A stretch of 64,000 bases of DNA from Marinobacter sp. X15-166B (GTDB taxonomy: Bacteria; Pseudomonadota; Gammaproteobacteria; Pseudomonadales; Oleiphilaceae): the NCBI RefSeq assembly GCF_001752365.1, contig NZ_MEIY01000001.1, positions 1,041,024 to 1,105,023 of the forward strand, written 5' to 3'. The notes below the pieces were generated by a model. That model was not told where the DNA came from. It saw nothing but the letters and a program-made list of their open reading frames with translations, and made no database searches. Positions 43,116 to 52,951 of this stretch are shown here, in pieces; the first letter of the stretch is position 1, and every line of letters begins with the position of its first letter. Made by a program: the position numbers and the translations under genes.

Positions 43116-43142
43116 TCCGGGCCCGACCGGTGCCCGAGCCAT

Positions 43143-43182
43143 AAAAAAGCCGCGCGGACCATCAGGTCCCGCGGCTTTTTTT
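43143..43182. terminator. Bidirectional rho-independent terminator between dsbG and rhlE
   Basis: An A run and GCCGCG-C-GGACC pairs across ATCA with GGTCC-CGCGGC and a T run of seven; only one base is unpaired. It has a U tract in both directions, so it can end the convergent dsbG and rhlE transcripts. Confidence 0.93.
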
Positions 43183-43213
43183 AACATCACGCGTCGGCGC
43201 TTGTTACGCGCGC

Positions 43214-44527
43214 TCAGTCCCGTGCAGACTGCGGACTGGAGCGACGTCCGCTCTGCCCCTGGTTCCGCCCCTGCCCCTGACCACGGCCGTTCCCGCGACC
43301 GCGGCCGGGCGCAGCACTGGTCCCACCGGCAGGACGACGGCTGCGGTTACGGGCTCGGCTGGGGTCCGCCTTGGCCTTGGGTTTCAGCGGCAAATTGTTA
43401 CTCGGCTCAAAGCCTTCGACGGTTTTGCGCGGCAGCTGCTTTTTGATCAGCCGTTCGATGCCCGCCAACATACGGCCCTCATCGGCACTGACCAATGACA
43501 ACGCATGCCCCTGCTCACCCGCGCGACCCGTACGGCCAATGCGGTGCACATAGTCTTCCGGCACATTGGGCAACTCGAAGTTCACCACCTGTGGCAATTG
43601 TTTGATATCCAGACCACGGGCAGCGATGTCCGTCGCCACCAGCACCCGCACTTCACCCAGTTTGAAATTGCTCAGGGCCCGCGTCCGTGCACCCTGTGAT
43701 TTGTTGCCATGAATGGCGGCGGCGGTAATGCCGTCTCTTTCCAGTTTCTGGGTCAGACGGTTGGCGCCGTGTTTGGTGCGGGTAAACACCAACACCTGTT
43801 GCCAGTCGTTTTGCTGCACCAGCTTGCTCAGCAGGGCCGATTTCTGACTCTGGTCCACCGGGTACACGGTTTGCTTGATCGTTTCTGCGGTGGTATTCCG
43901 GGTCGCGACTTCAACCTGCACCGGGTTGTTCAGCAAGCCTTCAGCCAACTTGCGGATCTCACCCGAGAAGGTCGCCGAGAACAGCAGGTTTTGCCGCTGC
44001 TTGGGCAGCAGCGCCAGAATTTTGCGAATGTCGCGGATAAAGCCCATATCCAGCATACGGTCGGCTTCGTCCAGCACCAAAATTTCAACTTCGTTGAAGC
44101 GCACGGCGTTCTGGCCGTACAGATCCATCAGCCGGCCCGGAGTTGCTACCAGCACGTCCAGGCCTTTGCGCAGTTTCATCATTTGCGGGTTGATCTTTAC
44201 CCCGCCAAAGACGACCGCCGAGGCTGTGGGCAAATATTTGCTGTAATGCTCCACGCTCTCGTGAACCTGCGCCGCCAGTTCACGGGTAGGCGCCAGAATC
44301 AGGACCCGGGGACCTTTGCCTGCACGGGGCTTTTCCGCCAGACGCTGTAGCAAGGGCAAGGTAAAGCCTGCGGTTTTACCGGTACCGGTCTGGGCGGCGG
44401 CCATGACATCCCGGCCGGAAAGTACGGCAGGAATCGCTTGTTGCTGAATAGGTGACGGTGTTTCATAACCCTGATCCGCTGTTGCACGAACCAGCTTCTC
44501 GGTAAGGCCGAGTGAAGAAAAACTCAT
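43214..44527 (-). CDS. rhlE: DEAD-box RNA helicase RhlE
   Basis: ATP-dependent RNA helicase, 437 aa. All motifs are present: a Q motif ([12 protein letters not shown]), [27 protein letters not shown] and HRIGRTGR. The C-terminal tail from about residue 380 is rich in Arg, Gly and Gln, as in RhlE proteins that bind RNA and affect ribosome assembly and mRNA decay. It is preceded by a 246 bp region without a gene, the kind of long leader often seen for cold-responsive helicases. Confidence 0.92.
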   Translation of the reverse strand: MSFSSLGLTEKLVRATADQGYETPSPIQQQAIPAVLSGRDVMAAAQTGTGKTAGFTLPLLQRLAEKPRAGKGPRVLILAPTRELAAQVHESVEHYSKYLPTASAVVFGGVKINPQMMKLRKGLDVLVATPGRLMDLYGQNAVRFNEVEILVLDEADRMLDMGFIRDIRKILALLPKQRQNLLFSATFSGEIRKLAEGLLNNPVQVEVATRNTTAETIKQTVYPVDQSQKSALLSKLVQQNDWQQVLVFTRTKHGANRLTQKLERDGITAAAIHGNKSQGARTRALSNFKLGEVRVLVATDIAARGLDIKQLPQVVNFELPNVPEDYVHRIGRTGRAGEQGHALSLVSADEGRMLAGIERLIKKQLPRKTVEGFEPSNNLPLKPKAKADPSRARNRSRRPAGGTSAAPGRGRGNGRGQGQGRNQGQSGRRSSPQSARD

Positions 44528-44773
44528 AATTGATTAACTCTTGGATTGTCCCCCGACAAGGCGGGAGAGCCCGTGACCGAATCACGGAAATAAAGAACGA
44601 CTACGGTCACCCACCAATGCTGGGGTGCCGTCCTCTAACAGGTCGTATCGGATGAGCCCGCGAGTTGGCATAACTAACCGTTAACTGCGGATTCCTTCGA
44701 GGCAGGATGCACGCACACTAACAGAGCGCCGGGTGAATAGCCATAGGTAGATAAACATCCCGGGGCGTTTTAG
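44528..44773 (-). other. Gene-free region upstream of rhlE, possible long leader
   Basis: No coding frame is convincing. A 6-bp inverted repeat, CCGTGA (44571-44576) and TCACGG (44582-44587), lies about 45-60 nt before the rhlE start and could form an RNA hairpin. The region also separates rhlE from arfB on the same strand. A leader role is inference. Confidence 0.4.
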
Positions 44774-45184
44774 TCACAACACTCTGCCCCGCAAGGCTTT
44801 GATTTTGCCCCGCTGCGCTTTGTTGTCGAGACGCCGGCGCCGGGCTGACAGCGACGGCCGGGTGGCACGGCGCGCCTTTCTGGGTTTGACCGCTTCCTGA
44901 ATCATCACTCGCAAACGTTCCAGAGCGTCGTCCTTGTTCTGCTCCAGGGTTCGATAAGTCTGCGCCTTGATGACAATGACGCCGTCTTTGCTGATGCGCT
45001 GGTCAGCCAGCGCCAGCAGACACTCCTTGTAATAGGCCGGCAAAGCGGAATTGGGCACGTCAAAACGCAAATGGACGGCCGACGAGACCTTGTTCACATT
45101 CTGGCCACCCGGCCCCCGGGCGCGCACCTGGGTAATTTCAAGCTCCCAATCCGCGATGCTCACTGCATTGGAAATGCGCAGCAT
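44774..45184 (-). CDS. arfB: Peptidyl-tRNA hydrolase ArfB (YaeJ)
   Basis: Ribosome rescue factor, 136 aa, that releases peptides from ribosomes stalled at mRNA ends. The release-factor GGQ motif is at residues 26-28 (RARGPGGQNVNK), and the C-terminal tail is very basic (KPRKARRATRPS, ARRRRLDNKAQRGK), as needed to enter the empty mRNA channel. The ATG overlaps the stop of the ytoQ gene (TAATG), so I took that start rather than an upstream in-frame one. Confidence 0.93.
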   Translation of the reverse strand: MLRISNAVSIADWELEITQVRARGPGGQNVNKVSSAVHLRFDVPNSALPAYYKECLLALADQRISKDGVIVIKAQTYRTLEQNKDDALERLRVMIQEAVKPRKARRATRPSLSARRRRLDNKAQRGKIKALRGRVL

Positions 45185-45627
45185 TACTGCGCCGTGGTGA
45201 CATACTTCAGCACTTCCACCACCTGTTCCGGGGTTTGCGCCCACGCCATGGCGGCGGCATCAACCTCTTTCAGAGGATGAATAATATCCTTATCGTGCAG
45301 GGTGATGTAAGGCGTACCCAGGGCCGCACAATAGCCCGCATCAAAGGCCGCGTTCCACTGTTTGTATTTGTCACCAAAGCGAATCACCGCCAGATCACAC
45401 ATTTCAATCAAGGTTTGGGTACGGATACCATTCACCTTGGCCGATTTATGATCCCGCCAGAAAGAATCGGATTCATCCCCCAGCACATCACCCGCTGCAT
45501 CACTGGCGTCATGGTTGGTGACCGGCGCGGTAAATTCAACCGGTAATCCGGCCGCTTGCGCACCGGCCTGAATCTGTTCACGCCAGTCGGTATGGATTTC
45601 ACCGGAAAGGTAAACGGTCCAGATCAT
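45184..45627 (-). CDS. YtoQ family protein
   Basis: A 147-residue protein matching the YtoQ family: IWTVYLSGEIHTDWREQI at the start, then VTNHDASDAAGDVLG and CDLAVIRFGDKYKQWNAAFDAGYCAALG. The fold is thought to resemble nucleoside 2-deoxyribosyltransferases (opening strand with SGEIH, then a late GxxxE/D-type loop), but no reaction is established. It is translationally coupled to arfB, and the two lie together on the minus strand. Confidence 0.8.
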   Translation of the reverse strand: MIWTVYLSGEIHTDWREQIQAGAQAAGLPVEFTAPVTNHDASDAAGDVLGDESDSFWRDHKSAKVNGIRTQTLIEMCDLAVIRFGDKYKQWNAAFDAGYCAALGTPYITLHDKDIIHPLKEVDAAAMAWAQTPEQVVEVLKYVTTAQ

Positions 45628-45733
45628 AATGGTCTCCTGCTATGGTAATCAGATGTCATTGAAAGGCCATACAACCCGGTGGATGATACGCCACCGGGGC
45701 AACAGAAGCACATCGGCACCCTTGCGACAAGAA

Positions 45734-46147
45734 TCAACGATGGTATTCGCCGGCGCGCTCCGGCTGGAAAATAACGTCCTCTATGCGCACCCGCAATACC
45801 CCGCCACCCGGCTTGGGCCATTCAATTTCGTCCCCCTGGGAAAGCCCCAGCAGAGCACTGCCCACCGGCGCCAGGATCGAAATATTGTCCGCCTCGGGGT
45901 CAACATCCCGGGGATAGACCAGGGTCAGGCAAAACTCTTCGTCCGATGAGGTCACCTTGAACTTGACGGTCGAATTCATGGTGACCACCGTCTCGGGAAC
46001 CTCGGTCGGCTCGACCACCTCCGCGCGATCCAGTTCCGCTTCCAGCGCGTCTCTGCCCGGGAAGGCGTTCTCCGGCAGAGAGTCGAGCAACGCATCGAGG
46101 CGTTCGGCGTCGAGCGACGACATAATGATTTTTGGCTTTGTACTCAC
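45734..46147 (-). CDS. rnk: Nucleoside diphosphate kinase regulator (Rnk)
   Basis: A 137-residue protein of the Rnk/GreA-like class. The short N-terminal helical part (DAERLDALLDSLP) is followed by the FKBP-like GreA C-terminal domain (NISILAPVGSALLGLSQGDEIEWP). Rnk binds RNA polymerase and influences nucleoside diphosphate kinase and alginate levels in Pseudomonas. The start is GTG with AGAGGG 5 nt upstream. The AT-rich 227 bp upstream is likely its promoter region. Confidence 0.88.
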   Translation of the reverse strand: MSTKPKIIMSSLDAERLDALLDSLPENAFPGRDALEAELDRAEVVEPTEVPETVVTMNSTVKFKVTSSDEEFCLTLVYPRDVDPEADNISILAPVGSALLGLSQGDEIEWPKPGGGVLRVRIEDVIFQPERAGEYHR

Positions 46148-46374
46148 GTTAACCCTCTTATACTCGTTGTTAATACTTTATTGACGTAAATAGCTAAAAC
46201 GGTGGAACAGACCGATCCACCTGCCTGGGCAGACTATCTGGAAAAATAACTATAAATATTAAGGTGTTGCTACAGAACGGAAAAACGAGAGACGCCGGGT
46301 CTCAATACGACTCTAGCCCAGACTGACGGCCTTGGCTACTGGCGGGTGCAGCGGACCGGAAAATAATTGCGGGC

Positions 46375-46995
46375 TCAGCGTTTATAGCCCTTGCCCACCA
46401 GATAAACCTCCCGGGAACGGGCCCGTGACGAATCCGGTTTGCGCACCACCACCTTGTCAAACACCGCACGGACCGCTTTGACATACTCGTCGTAGCCTTC
46501 ACCATGGAACACTTTGGCCACAAAGCTGCCTTTGGGCTTGAGCACCTCGCAGGCCATGTCGAGGGCCAGCTCGACCAGATACATGGACGCAGCCTGATCC
46601 GCAGCATTGACCCCGCTGATATTGGGCGCCATGTCCGACACCACCACATCGGCCCTGGCACCCGCCAGTGTGGCCATAATCGCCTCGAACACCGCGTCCT
46701 CGGTGAAATCTCCCTGAATAAACTCAACCCCGGCGATCGCCGCCATGGGGAGAATGTCCGACGCTATCACCCGGCCGTTATGGCCCACCAGATCGGCCGC
46801 CACCTGTGACCAGCCACCGGGCGCGGAGCCCAGATCCATCACCAGCATATTGGGACGAATCAACTTGTCTTTTTTGTTGATTTCAAGAAGCTTGTAGCTG
46901 GCGCGCGAGCGGTAACCGTCCACCTGCGCCTGTTTAACGAAGGGGTCGTTGACGTGCTCATCGAGCCAGCGATTACTGCTTTTGGAACGGGCCAT
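46375..46995 (-). CDS. rlmE: 23S rRNA 2'-O-ribose U2552 methyltransferase (RlmE/FtsJ)
   Basis: A 206-residue SAM-dependent enzyme that methylates U2552 of 23S rRNA late in 50S assembly. It opens [18 protein letters not shown], with SAM loop [13 protein letters not shown] and catalytic elements in [10 protein letters not shown] and [14 protein letters not shown] 46995 gives the family length; the open frame further upstream runs towards the divergent SpoU gene. In many relatives ftsH follows rlmE, but here rlmE is followed by the rnk region. Confidence 0.93.
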   Translation of the reverse strand: MARSKSSNRWLDEHVNDPFVKQAQVDGYRSRASYKLLEINKKDKLIRPNMLVMDLGSAPGGWSQVAADLVGHNGRVIASDILPMAAIAGVEFIQGDFTEDAVFEAIMATLAGARADVVVSDMAPNISGVNAADQAASMYLVELALDMACEVLKPKGSFVAKVFHGEGYDEYVKAVRAVFDKVVVRKPDSSRARSREVYLVGKGYKR

Positions 46996-47142
46996 GGGAA
47001 GTTTGTCACCTGAAGAAATTCGGTCGTTATTGTACGTCGCCGGCGCAATCGCCGCAAAATCCGGGGCTGCGGCCGGTGACACTGACATTGCCCGACGGCC
47101 CACGTACAATTGGTCCCTCCCCTACACTGCCGGATCGACCCC

Positions 47143-47877
47143 GTGAAACTGGATGACGTAAAAAAACTGCACCAGAAAAAATATCGCCAGGCATTCGGGC
47201 ACTATCTGGTGGAAGGCGAGCACCTGATTCTGGAGCTGCAAAAAGCCGCCCGCCAACAACCCGCCCTGCAACGGGCGCAGCTGTATGTGACCGACGCCTA
47301 CAGTAGCTGGGCCAGCCCGTTTGACACTCGCGTGGTCAGCGACCGGCAAATGGCGCACATCGCCGACACCCGCACCCCGCAGGGCATTCTGGCGGTCGTG
47401 CCGCTGCCGTCGGCCAGCGGTACCCAGCAGGCTGACTCATCCGCTGCCAAGGCAATTTACCTGCATGAAGTGCAGGACCCCGGCAATCTGGGAACAATTT
47501 TGCGCACCCTGGCCTGGTTTGGCGGCTTTCGTTGCCTGCTCAGCCCCGACAGCGTCGACCCCTACAACCCCAAAGTGGTTCGCTCGAGCATGGGGGCCAT
47601 CTTTCACGTGCCCCTGGAGACGGGCGTGTCTCTGGAGTCTCTGCCGCACCGCTATGCCCGCATCGCTTGCCTGGATCTGGACGGTGACCGCCTGACGGCC
47701 ACCGGCTTTCAGCAGAGCGACTGCTATGTGTTTGGCAACGAAGCCCGCGGGGTACCCGCCGCCGCACGCCAGCAACTGAAGGCGCGGGCGTACAGCATCC
47801 CGGGCAGTGGCACCATCGACTCCCTCAATCTGGCGTCGACGGTCAACATGTGTGTGTACGAACTGATGCGCCAATAA
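47143..47877 (+). CDS. TrmH/SpoU-family RNA 2'-O-methyltransferase
   Basis: A roughly 244-residue SPOUT enzyme that methylates ribose in rRNA or tRNA. The substrate-binding N-terminal part (KYRQAFGHYLVEGEHLI) is followed by the knotted SAM domain with [28 protein letters not shown] and SLNLASTVNMCVYEL. It resembles RlmB and TsnR-type proteins. The start is uncertain: GTG 47143 gives a sensible length, and a TTG at 47110 is the other option. The gene is divergent from rlmE, another 2'-O-methyltransferase. Confidence 0.85.
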   Translation: MKLDDVKKLHQKKYRQAFGHYLVEGEHLILELQKAARQQPALQRAQLYVTDAYSSWASPFDTRVVSDRQMAHIADTRTPQGILAVVPLPSASGTQQADSSAAKAIYLHEVQDPGNLGTILRTLAWFGGFRCLLSPDSVDPYNPKVVRSSMGAIFHVPLETGVSLESLPHRYARIACLDLDGDRLTATGFQQSDCYVFGNEARGVPAAARQQLKARAYSIPGSGTIDSLNLASTVNMCVYELMRQ

Positions 47878-47889
47878 TCCCGCAGCGCG

Positions 47890-49017
47890 TTATTTTCCCA
47901 ACAGCTCCCCCAGTGGGCGCAGATTGATGACGTGGTCACAGAGGGATTTGATCACCATCATCACCGGGGTGGCAATGACCAACCCCACCGCCCCCCACAA
48001 CCAGCCCCAGAACAGCAACCCCACAAAGACCGCCACCGGGTTGAGACTGGACAGGCGGCTGGTCAGCCAGGGCATCAATAAATAACCTTGCAGGCTGGTA
48101 ATGAACAGGGAGACACCGGCGACGATCAGAGCCATATTCATGGAACCAAACTGGATAAACCCGGCGGTGCCGGTGCCCAGAAACACCAGGAACGGGCCCA
48201 GGTAGGGAATACTGCTGGCCACTCCGGCGACGGCCCCCCAGAAACCGGCTTGCTCGACCCCCAGCAGCAAAAACGCCAGCCAGGTCAGAACCCCGACAAA
48301 CACCCCGCTCAGCAACATCACGAACAAGAAGCGCCGGACCTGATGGTGAAAATCCGCCATAATGTAGGCCGCCTTGCGCATACGCCCAAAAGAAGGCCCC
48401 GCCATGCGGACCACCTTGCGCCGGTATAATTTGCCCACCGACAACAGAAAGTACACCAGAAACAGGGCGGAAAAACCCTGAGACACCAGCACCAGACCGG
48501 CAGAGGCCCCGCCGAGCAGAAACCGCTGCACACTGAAGGGCTGTTCGACGATGCGCACCGGGGTCACCCCCGGCATGCCGGTGTCCGCGTCACTGGCCGA
48601 GGCTTCGATTTCTTCAGCGGCCACCTGTGCTTTTTCGAGAATACTTTCTTCGGTGACCGGCACCCGCGCTTTTTGTTGCTGGAATTTACCAACGGCCTCC
48701 GGCACCTTGTCCAGCATCGCCAGAGCTTCACTGTGCAGCGGTATAGCGGCACTGACAAGGATCGCCACAACCAGAGTGACAACGAAGGCCGCGCTGATCG
48801 GACGGGGCACATGGAAGCGGTCAAAGGGTGACACCAACGGGTCCAGCGCGTAACTGATCAGCACCGCAACCACCAGTGGCAGTAACACCGCCTGCGCCCA
48901 GTCGATAAAGAAAATCGACGCGACACTCGCCAGCACAATAAGAGATACGCTGCGGGCGTTTATCGCCTTGATCAGCGGTGGCCGGCGGGTTGCAGGTGTA
49001 TTGTCAGGCTGGTTCAC
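47890..49017 (-). CDS. AI-2E family transporter (PerM-like)
   Basis: A 375-residue membrane protein with about eight helices. The first cluster (about 25-85) is followed by a soluble loop of about 70 residues, then YFLLSVGKLYRRKVVRM and the C-terminal cluster with GAVAGVASSIPYLGPFL and LNPVAVFVGLLFWGWLWGAVG, the family signature. Members include the autoinducer-2 exporter TqsA and Na+/H+ antiporters, so substrate is open. GTG 49017 (AAGGAG 8 nt upstream) or TTG 49020 starts it. Confidence 0.85.
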   Translation of the reverse strand: MNQPDNTPATRRPPLIKAINARSVSLIVLASVASIFFIDWAQAVLLPLVVAVLISYALDPLVSPFDRFHVPRPISAAFVVTLVVAILVSAAIPLHSEALAMLDKVPEAVGKFQQQKARVPVTEESILEKAQVAAEEIEASASDADTGMPGVTPVRIVEQPFSVQRFLLGGASAGLVLVSQGFSALFLVYFLLSVGKLYRRKVVRMAGPSFGRMRKAAYIMADFHHQVRRFLFVMLLSGVFVGVLTWLAFLLLGVEQAGFWGAVAGVASSIPYLGPFLVFLGTGTAGFIQFGSMNMALIVAGVSLFITSLQGYLLMPWLTSRLSSLNPVAVFVGLLFWGWLWGAVGLVIATPVMMVIKSLCDHVINLRPLGELLGK

Positions 49018-49046
49018 CAACTGAACTCCTTGTTAGAGTCGTGTCG

Positions 49047-49907
49047 CTACACCTCTGGCTCCCGGTAGCTTTGCAGTCGGTTGAGCCAACCCGGCAACCA
49101 GGTATGCCGCTCAATGGGGTTTCGGGCGTTGTGGGCGCGCCGGGTCAGCACCACTGCGGCCGCCTCGCGGAACTGCTGCAACGCCGACTGGCCTCCGGCA
49201 GCGTCCATCTGCTGCAAGACCTGCAGCAAGCCCCAACCTTCGCCGTTATAACGCTCGCGGGAAGACAAGCCTTCGCCTTTGAAATTCACATAGTCTATTA
49301 CAGCATAGGTGCCGCCCGGCGTTTCAACCAAGGCTTGCAGTCGTTGCTGTAAGCGCTGCTGCTCCGCTGGTGGTGCCGCCGCAATCGCCCGGCCCAGGGA
49401 TGCCCTCGCCCGGGCCACGATAAATTCAGTCTGGATGGCGTGGGTGTCTGCCAGAAACAGCCGCAGTGAGCGCACCTGGTCGCTGTCCTCTGCCGCCATA
49501 AATTGGTCGCGATCAGCCCAGGGGGCCGCCATGGGGTCGAGTTCATCCAGCCAGCCCGGCAGCTCCACGGAACGCAGCCTCATAAAACTGATCAAGGCGG
49601 GAAAGCTTTCCACAAATCGTTCATCCACACCCTCCGGGTACCAGATAAAATGACCGATCCCCAACGATGGAAACGCCTCACCCCGGTTCCAGTGCACCAG
49701 ACAGCGATGTTCACTGGCACATTCGTTCTGGAAAATCCGCTGCCCCACCCACGCCAGTTCCGCGCCGCTCAAGCGCAGTCCGGACTCGGATGGTTGATCC
49801 TCGCAGCCCGCGAGCAACAGCAGCAATACCAGGGGGAACAAACGGAAAAAACGGAAAAAACGACGAACATGCAGCACTGAGAAACCCCGGCTCAACAGAC
49901 TGATCAC
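49047..49907 (-). CDS. Hypothetical lipoprotein
   Basis: A 286-residue probable lipoprotein: a basic N-terminus, the hydrophobic core PLVLLLLLAGC and lipidated Cys at about residue 35. The mature part has a distinctive GEAFPSLGIGHFIWYPEGV segment and a helical middle (QQRLQQRLQALVE). A weak resemblance to glycosidase-like motifs (GIGH) is not enough to assign an activity. GTG start. It lies 27 bp upstream of the AI-2E gene on the same strand and may be co-transcribed. Confidence 0.7.
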   Translation of the reverse strand: MISLLSRGFSVLHVRRFFRFFRLFPLVLLLLLAGCEDQPSESGLRLSGAELAWVGQRIFQNECASEHRCLVHWNRGEAFPSLGIGHFIWYPEGVDERFVESFPALISFMRLRSVELPGWLDELDPMAAPWADRDQFMAAEDSDQVRSLRLFLADTHAIQTEFIVARARASLGRAIAAAPPAEQQRLQQRLQALVETPGGTYAVIDYVNFKGEGLSSRERYNGEGWGLLQVLQQMDAAGGQSALQQFREAAAVVLTRRAHNARNPIERHTWLPGWLNRLQSYREPEV

Positions 49908-49957
49908 AGATAGGCAGACAACAGTTCAGCTTAAGTAGCCGGACTGTGTCTGGCAAG

Positions 49958-52069
49958 TTATGCGCCGGTACCGGTATGAGCCTGGCCGGTCTCCAAACTG
50001 CTCCAGGCCGGTTTACCCTTGGCGGCGGACACGGTCATGGCGGTGCGCTCAAAGGTCAGGGCGAGGCGCTCGCACAGGCCCTCGGCAATAAGAGTGTTGT
50101 TGTCGGGTTCCTCTTGGCCCGCCCGTACAGCCACCAGCAGACGGGCACTGGCATCCCGGAACAATGTATTGCTCTCCCCCCGGGAACTCATCAGGTAAGT
50201 CTCGGCCAGCGCCTGCTGCCATTGCTGAAGCCGGGCGTCAACCCGCAGCCCGCGGTGTTTTTTGATCAACTGCCGCAAACGCATGGATACATGGCCCAGG
50301 TTCAGCCCGGTGAACCCCAAGTCGGTGATGTAACGATCCTTATGACCGATGTCCTGATCGTAGTTGGCCAGCCGCAACAGGCGCTCCCCCATGCGGCCAT
50401 TGAACCAGTTTTCAGGATGGGGGTGGTTGTCGATATCCAGCAAGTCCCGGGCGGTGGCTTTCAGCAGCCGGCGTTGCATCAACTGGCTGTCCGGAGGAGC
50501 GACCAGTTTGAACACCCAATAGAGAAGCCCGATGCCGACGAACAAGCCCAATGCGGTACTGAGGGCGACTTCCACATTGAACATCATGTTGTTGCTGGGC
50601 TGCACAATGATGGTAAACGGAATGCAAAACCCCAGTCCGTAAGGCAGTGTCGGCCATTTCGCCAGCGCCAACAACCCTAAAAAATAGGGTCCGGCCAGCA
50701 CCAGTACCAAAATTTCATAATCACCGCTGCCTTGTGACAACAAGGCCAGCCCAAACACCAGGGCGAAGGGTATCGACACGATCACCCCCACCAGGAGGCG
50801 GCGCATAAACGACGTCAGCGCGACCAGTGAAAAGCGCGCCAGGGTGACCGAAAACACCACCGGCATGATCATCATGACAACCGCGGCAGGACTGGCGGTG
50901 GCCACCCACACCCCCGCGCCAATCAGAAACACCACCGCGGTCCGCAAGCCGTTGATGGCCCCCAGCAGGGGGTCCCGGTGGGTGGTCAGCTTGGGGGCGT
51001 TCAACAGGGTGCTGTCCCGGTTTTCCAACGCGTTATAAGCCCGCAGCACCACCACCAGATCCGCAACCAGCTCCAGCGAGGTACGGGTCATGCGGAAAAT
51101 GATCGCGGACTCGTCCACAAAGCGTTCGCGCTTTTCCAGCAGATCCCGCCGCAGGGCCTGGGTCTGCAGGTAGGCTTCTCCGTAGTTGTTGGCGGCGACA
51201 ATCTTTTTGAAATGCGCCTGCATTTGCTGTTGCAGGGTGGCAAACGCCGGGGACACCAGATCGCCGTGGTTTCGATGAAAACGCCCGAGGATCTGAATCA
51301 CCGCCAGCAGGGACATCACCTTGTTGCACAGCACATTGGCCGCCCGGGCCCGACCCGGGCCCTCCGGGCCTTCATAAACCACGGCACTGGAATCCTCCGT
51401 CAGCGTCATCAGGGTTTCCAGAATCTTGTCCGCCTGCTGGTGACGCTGCTCGTGGGTACTTTTCGGGTCCAGCTCCAGCGTGAGGTAACTCACCGTCATG
51501 TTGATGACATTACGGGCGTGGCGGCGCAGGCTGTCCTTGACCTGAACCGGCCACAGCAGTTGGCTGACCAGCATGGCGCACACGGCACCGACGGCAATTT
51601 CACTGATCCGCGCCTGGGCAATCACAAAAACCGCCTCGCTGTTGGCGGTGGTGGTATCCACCATCACCATGACCACCACCAGGCCAGCGGTCATAGCGGC
51701 CATCGCAAAGGCGTAGGTAAAGTTCCGGCTGAGCACCATAGTGGCGGCGGCCGAGTTCAATCCGACCCAAAGAGCCAGTCCGGCGAGGGCCAGATAGGGG
51801 TAAGGGGTAAGGAACGCCAGGATCAGAATACCAACCAGCCCACCGACCACCGAACCGGCCACCTGACAGACCACCTTTTCGATCACCAGGCCACTTTCGG
51901 GACGAATCTGCAGAAAGATGGCGGATACCAGAGCCCAATAGGGCCGGTCCAGCCCCAGCGACATGGATACAAACAACGCCATGGCCATGGCGATCACCCC
52001 CTTCACAGCAAAAATCATGCTGCTCCGGTCGGGGGTGAGCAACTGAACCGCTAAGGGGTGCGTGGACAT
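49958..52069 (-). CDS. FUSC/AaeB-type aromatic acid efflux protein
   Basis: A 703-residue inner-membrane protein with two membrane clusters (about 20-170 and 350-510) and two cytoplasmic domains, the layout of AaeB/YdhK-type FUSC proteins. LVSAIFLQIRPESGLVIEKVVCQVAGSVVG in the first cluster is typical. With the HlyD-type partner it would export aromatic carboxylic acids or similar compounds. ATG 52069 lies 10 nt after the upstream stop with AGGGTGG as ribosome site. Last gene of a three-gene operon. Confidence 0.85.
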   Translation of the reverse strand: MSTHPLAVQLLTPDRSSMIFAVKGVIAMAMALFVSMSLGLDRPYWALVSAIFLQIRPESGLVIEKVVCQVAGSVVGGLVGILILAFLTPYPYLALAGLALWVGLNSAAATMVLSRNFTYAFAMAAMTAGLVVVMVMVDTTTANSEAVFVIAQARISEIAVGAVCAMLVSQLLWPVQVKDSLRRHARNVINMTVSYLTLELDPKSTHEQRHQQADKILETLMTLTEDSSAVVYEGPEGPGRARAANVLCNKVMSLLAVIQILGRFHRNHGDLVSPAFATLQQQMQAHFKKIVAANNYGEAYLQTQALRRDLLEKRERFVDESAIIFRMTRTSLELVADLVVVLRAYNALENRDSTLLNAPKLTTHRDPLLGAINGLRTAVVFLIGAGVWVATASPAAVVMMIMPVVFSVTLARFSLVALTSFMRRLLVGVIVSIPFALVFGLALLSQGSGDYEILVLVLAGPYFLGLLALAKWPTLPYGLGFCIPFTIIVQPSNNMMFNVEVALSTALGLFVGIGLLYWVFKLVAPPDSQLMQRRLLKATARDLLDIDNHPHPENWFNGRMGERLLRLANYDQDIGHKDRYITDLGFTGLNLGHVSMRLRQLIKKHRGLRVDARLQQWQQALAETYLMSSRGESNTLFRDASARLLVAVRAGQEEPDNNTLIAEGLCERLALTFERTAMTVSAAKGKPAWSSLETGQAHTGTGA

Positions 52070-52079
52070 GGCAACCACC

Positions 52080-52943
52080 CTACTGGTCGGCGTCAAGGTA
52101 AATCGAAACGGTCATGCCTGCACTGATATTGATACCCTCAGGAAGTGGATCGAGGGCAATGTCCACCGGGATGCGTTGCGCCAGACGCACCCAATTGACC
52201 ACCTGTTTGACCTGGGGCAGGAGTTCGCTGTTACTGCTGGCGTTGGTATCGGCGATGCCCCGGGCGATGCTCACCACCTGGCCGGTGAGTTTGTGCTGCC
52301 CGCCCATCAACGTGATTCGGGCGTGCTGGCCCACATGGACGCCCTGCAGTTTGGTCTCTTCAAAATAGCCGGTAACGTAAAAAGAGTCCTTTTTCAGCAG
52401 AGACAACACCGCCTCGCCTCTGGTGACGTAATTGCCTTCCCGCAGACTGATGTTGCTGATGGTGCCGTCTTCCGGCGCCGTCATGCGGGTGCGTGTCAGG
52501 TCAATGCGCGCGCTGTTGAGCTGTGCCCGGGCCAGTTCGTAACTGGCCCGGGCCGACTCGGCCTGGATACGATAGGTTTCCAGACTTTCATCGCTGATGG
52601 TCTGGCGGCCACTCAGCCCCTGGCGGCGCTCATACTGATGCACGGCCAGTTCCCAGGCGCTGCGCTGCTCGGCAAGGTAGGCCTCCGCTTCGGCAATTCT
52701 TGCCTTGGCACGGGTGTCATCAATGGCAAATAGCGGGTCGCCGGCGCTGACCGCCTGGTTGTTGGCCACATGCAGTCGGGTCACCCAACCGGAGACGTCC
52801 GGCGCCAGCGTGATCACTTCCGCTCGTACCCGGCCATCCCGGGTCCAGGGGGAATACAGATAATGATTCCAGACCCAGTAACCCGCCAGCAGTGCGACCA
52901 CCACCACCAGCAACGTCACCCCGATACGCACCATTTTTGCCAT
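52080..52943 (-). CDS. HlyD/EmrA-type membrane fusion protein (AaeA-like)
   Basis: A 287-residue periplasmic adaptor with one N-terminal membrane helix (about 7-27). Biotinyl-lipoyl-like halves flank a helical hairpin: ITLAPDVSGWVTRLHVANNQAVSAGDPLF and then DGTISNISLREGNYVTRGEAVL. It would link the FUSC exporter to the cell exterior. It is 8 bp from a DUF1656 peptide gene and 10 bp from the AaeB-type gene, the aaeXAB order. ATG 52943 was chosen; ATG 52934 is possible. Confidence 0.88.
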   Translation of the reverse strand: MAKMVRIGVTLLVVVVALLAGYWVWNHYLYSPWTRDGRVRAEVITLAPDVSGWVTRLHVANNQAVSAGDPLFAIDDTRAKARIAEAEAYLAEQRSAWELAVHQYERRQGLSGRQTISDESLETYRIQAESARASYELARAQLNSARIDLTRTRMTAPEDGTISNISLREGNYVTRGEAVLSLLKKDSFYVTGYFEETKLQGVHVGQHARITLMGGQHKLTGQVVSIARGIADTNASSNSELLPQVKQVVNWVRLAQRIPVDIALDPLPEGINISAGMTVSIYLDADQ

Positions 52944-52951
52944 AAGCCAGT

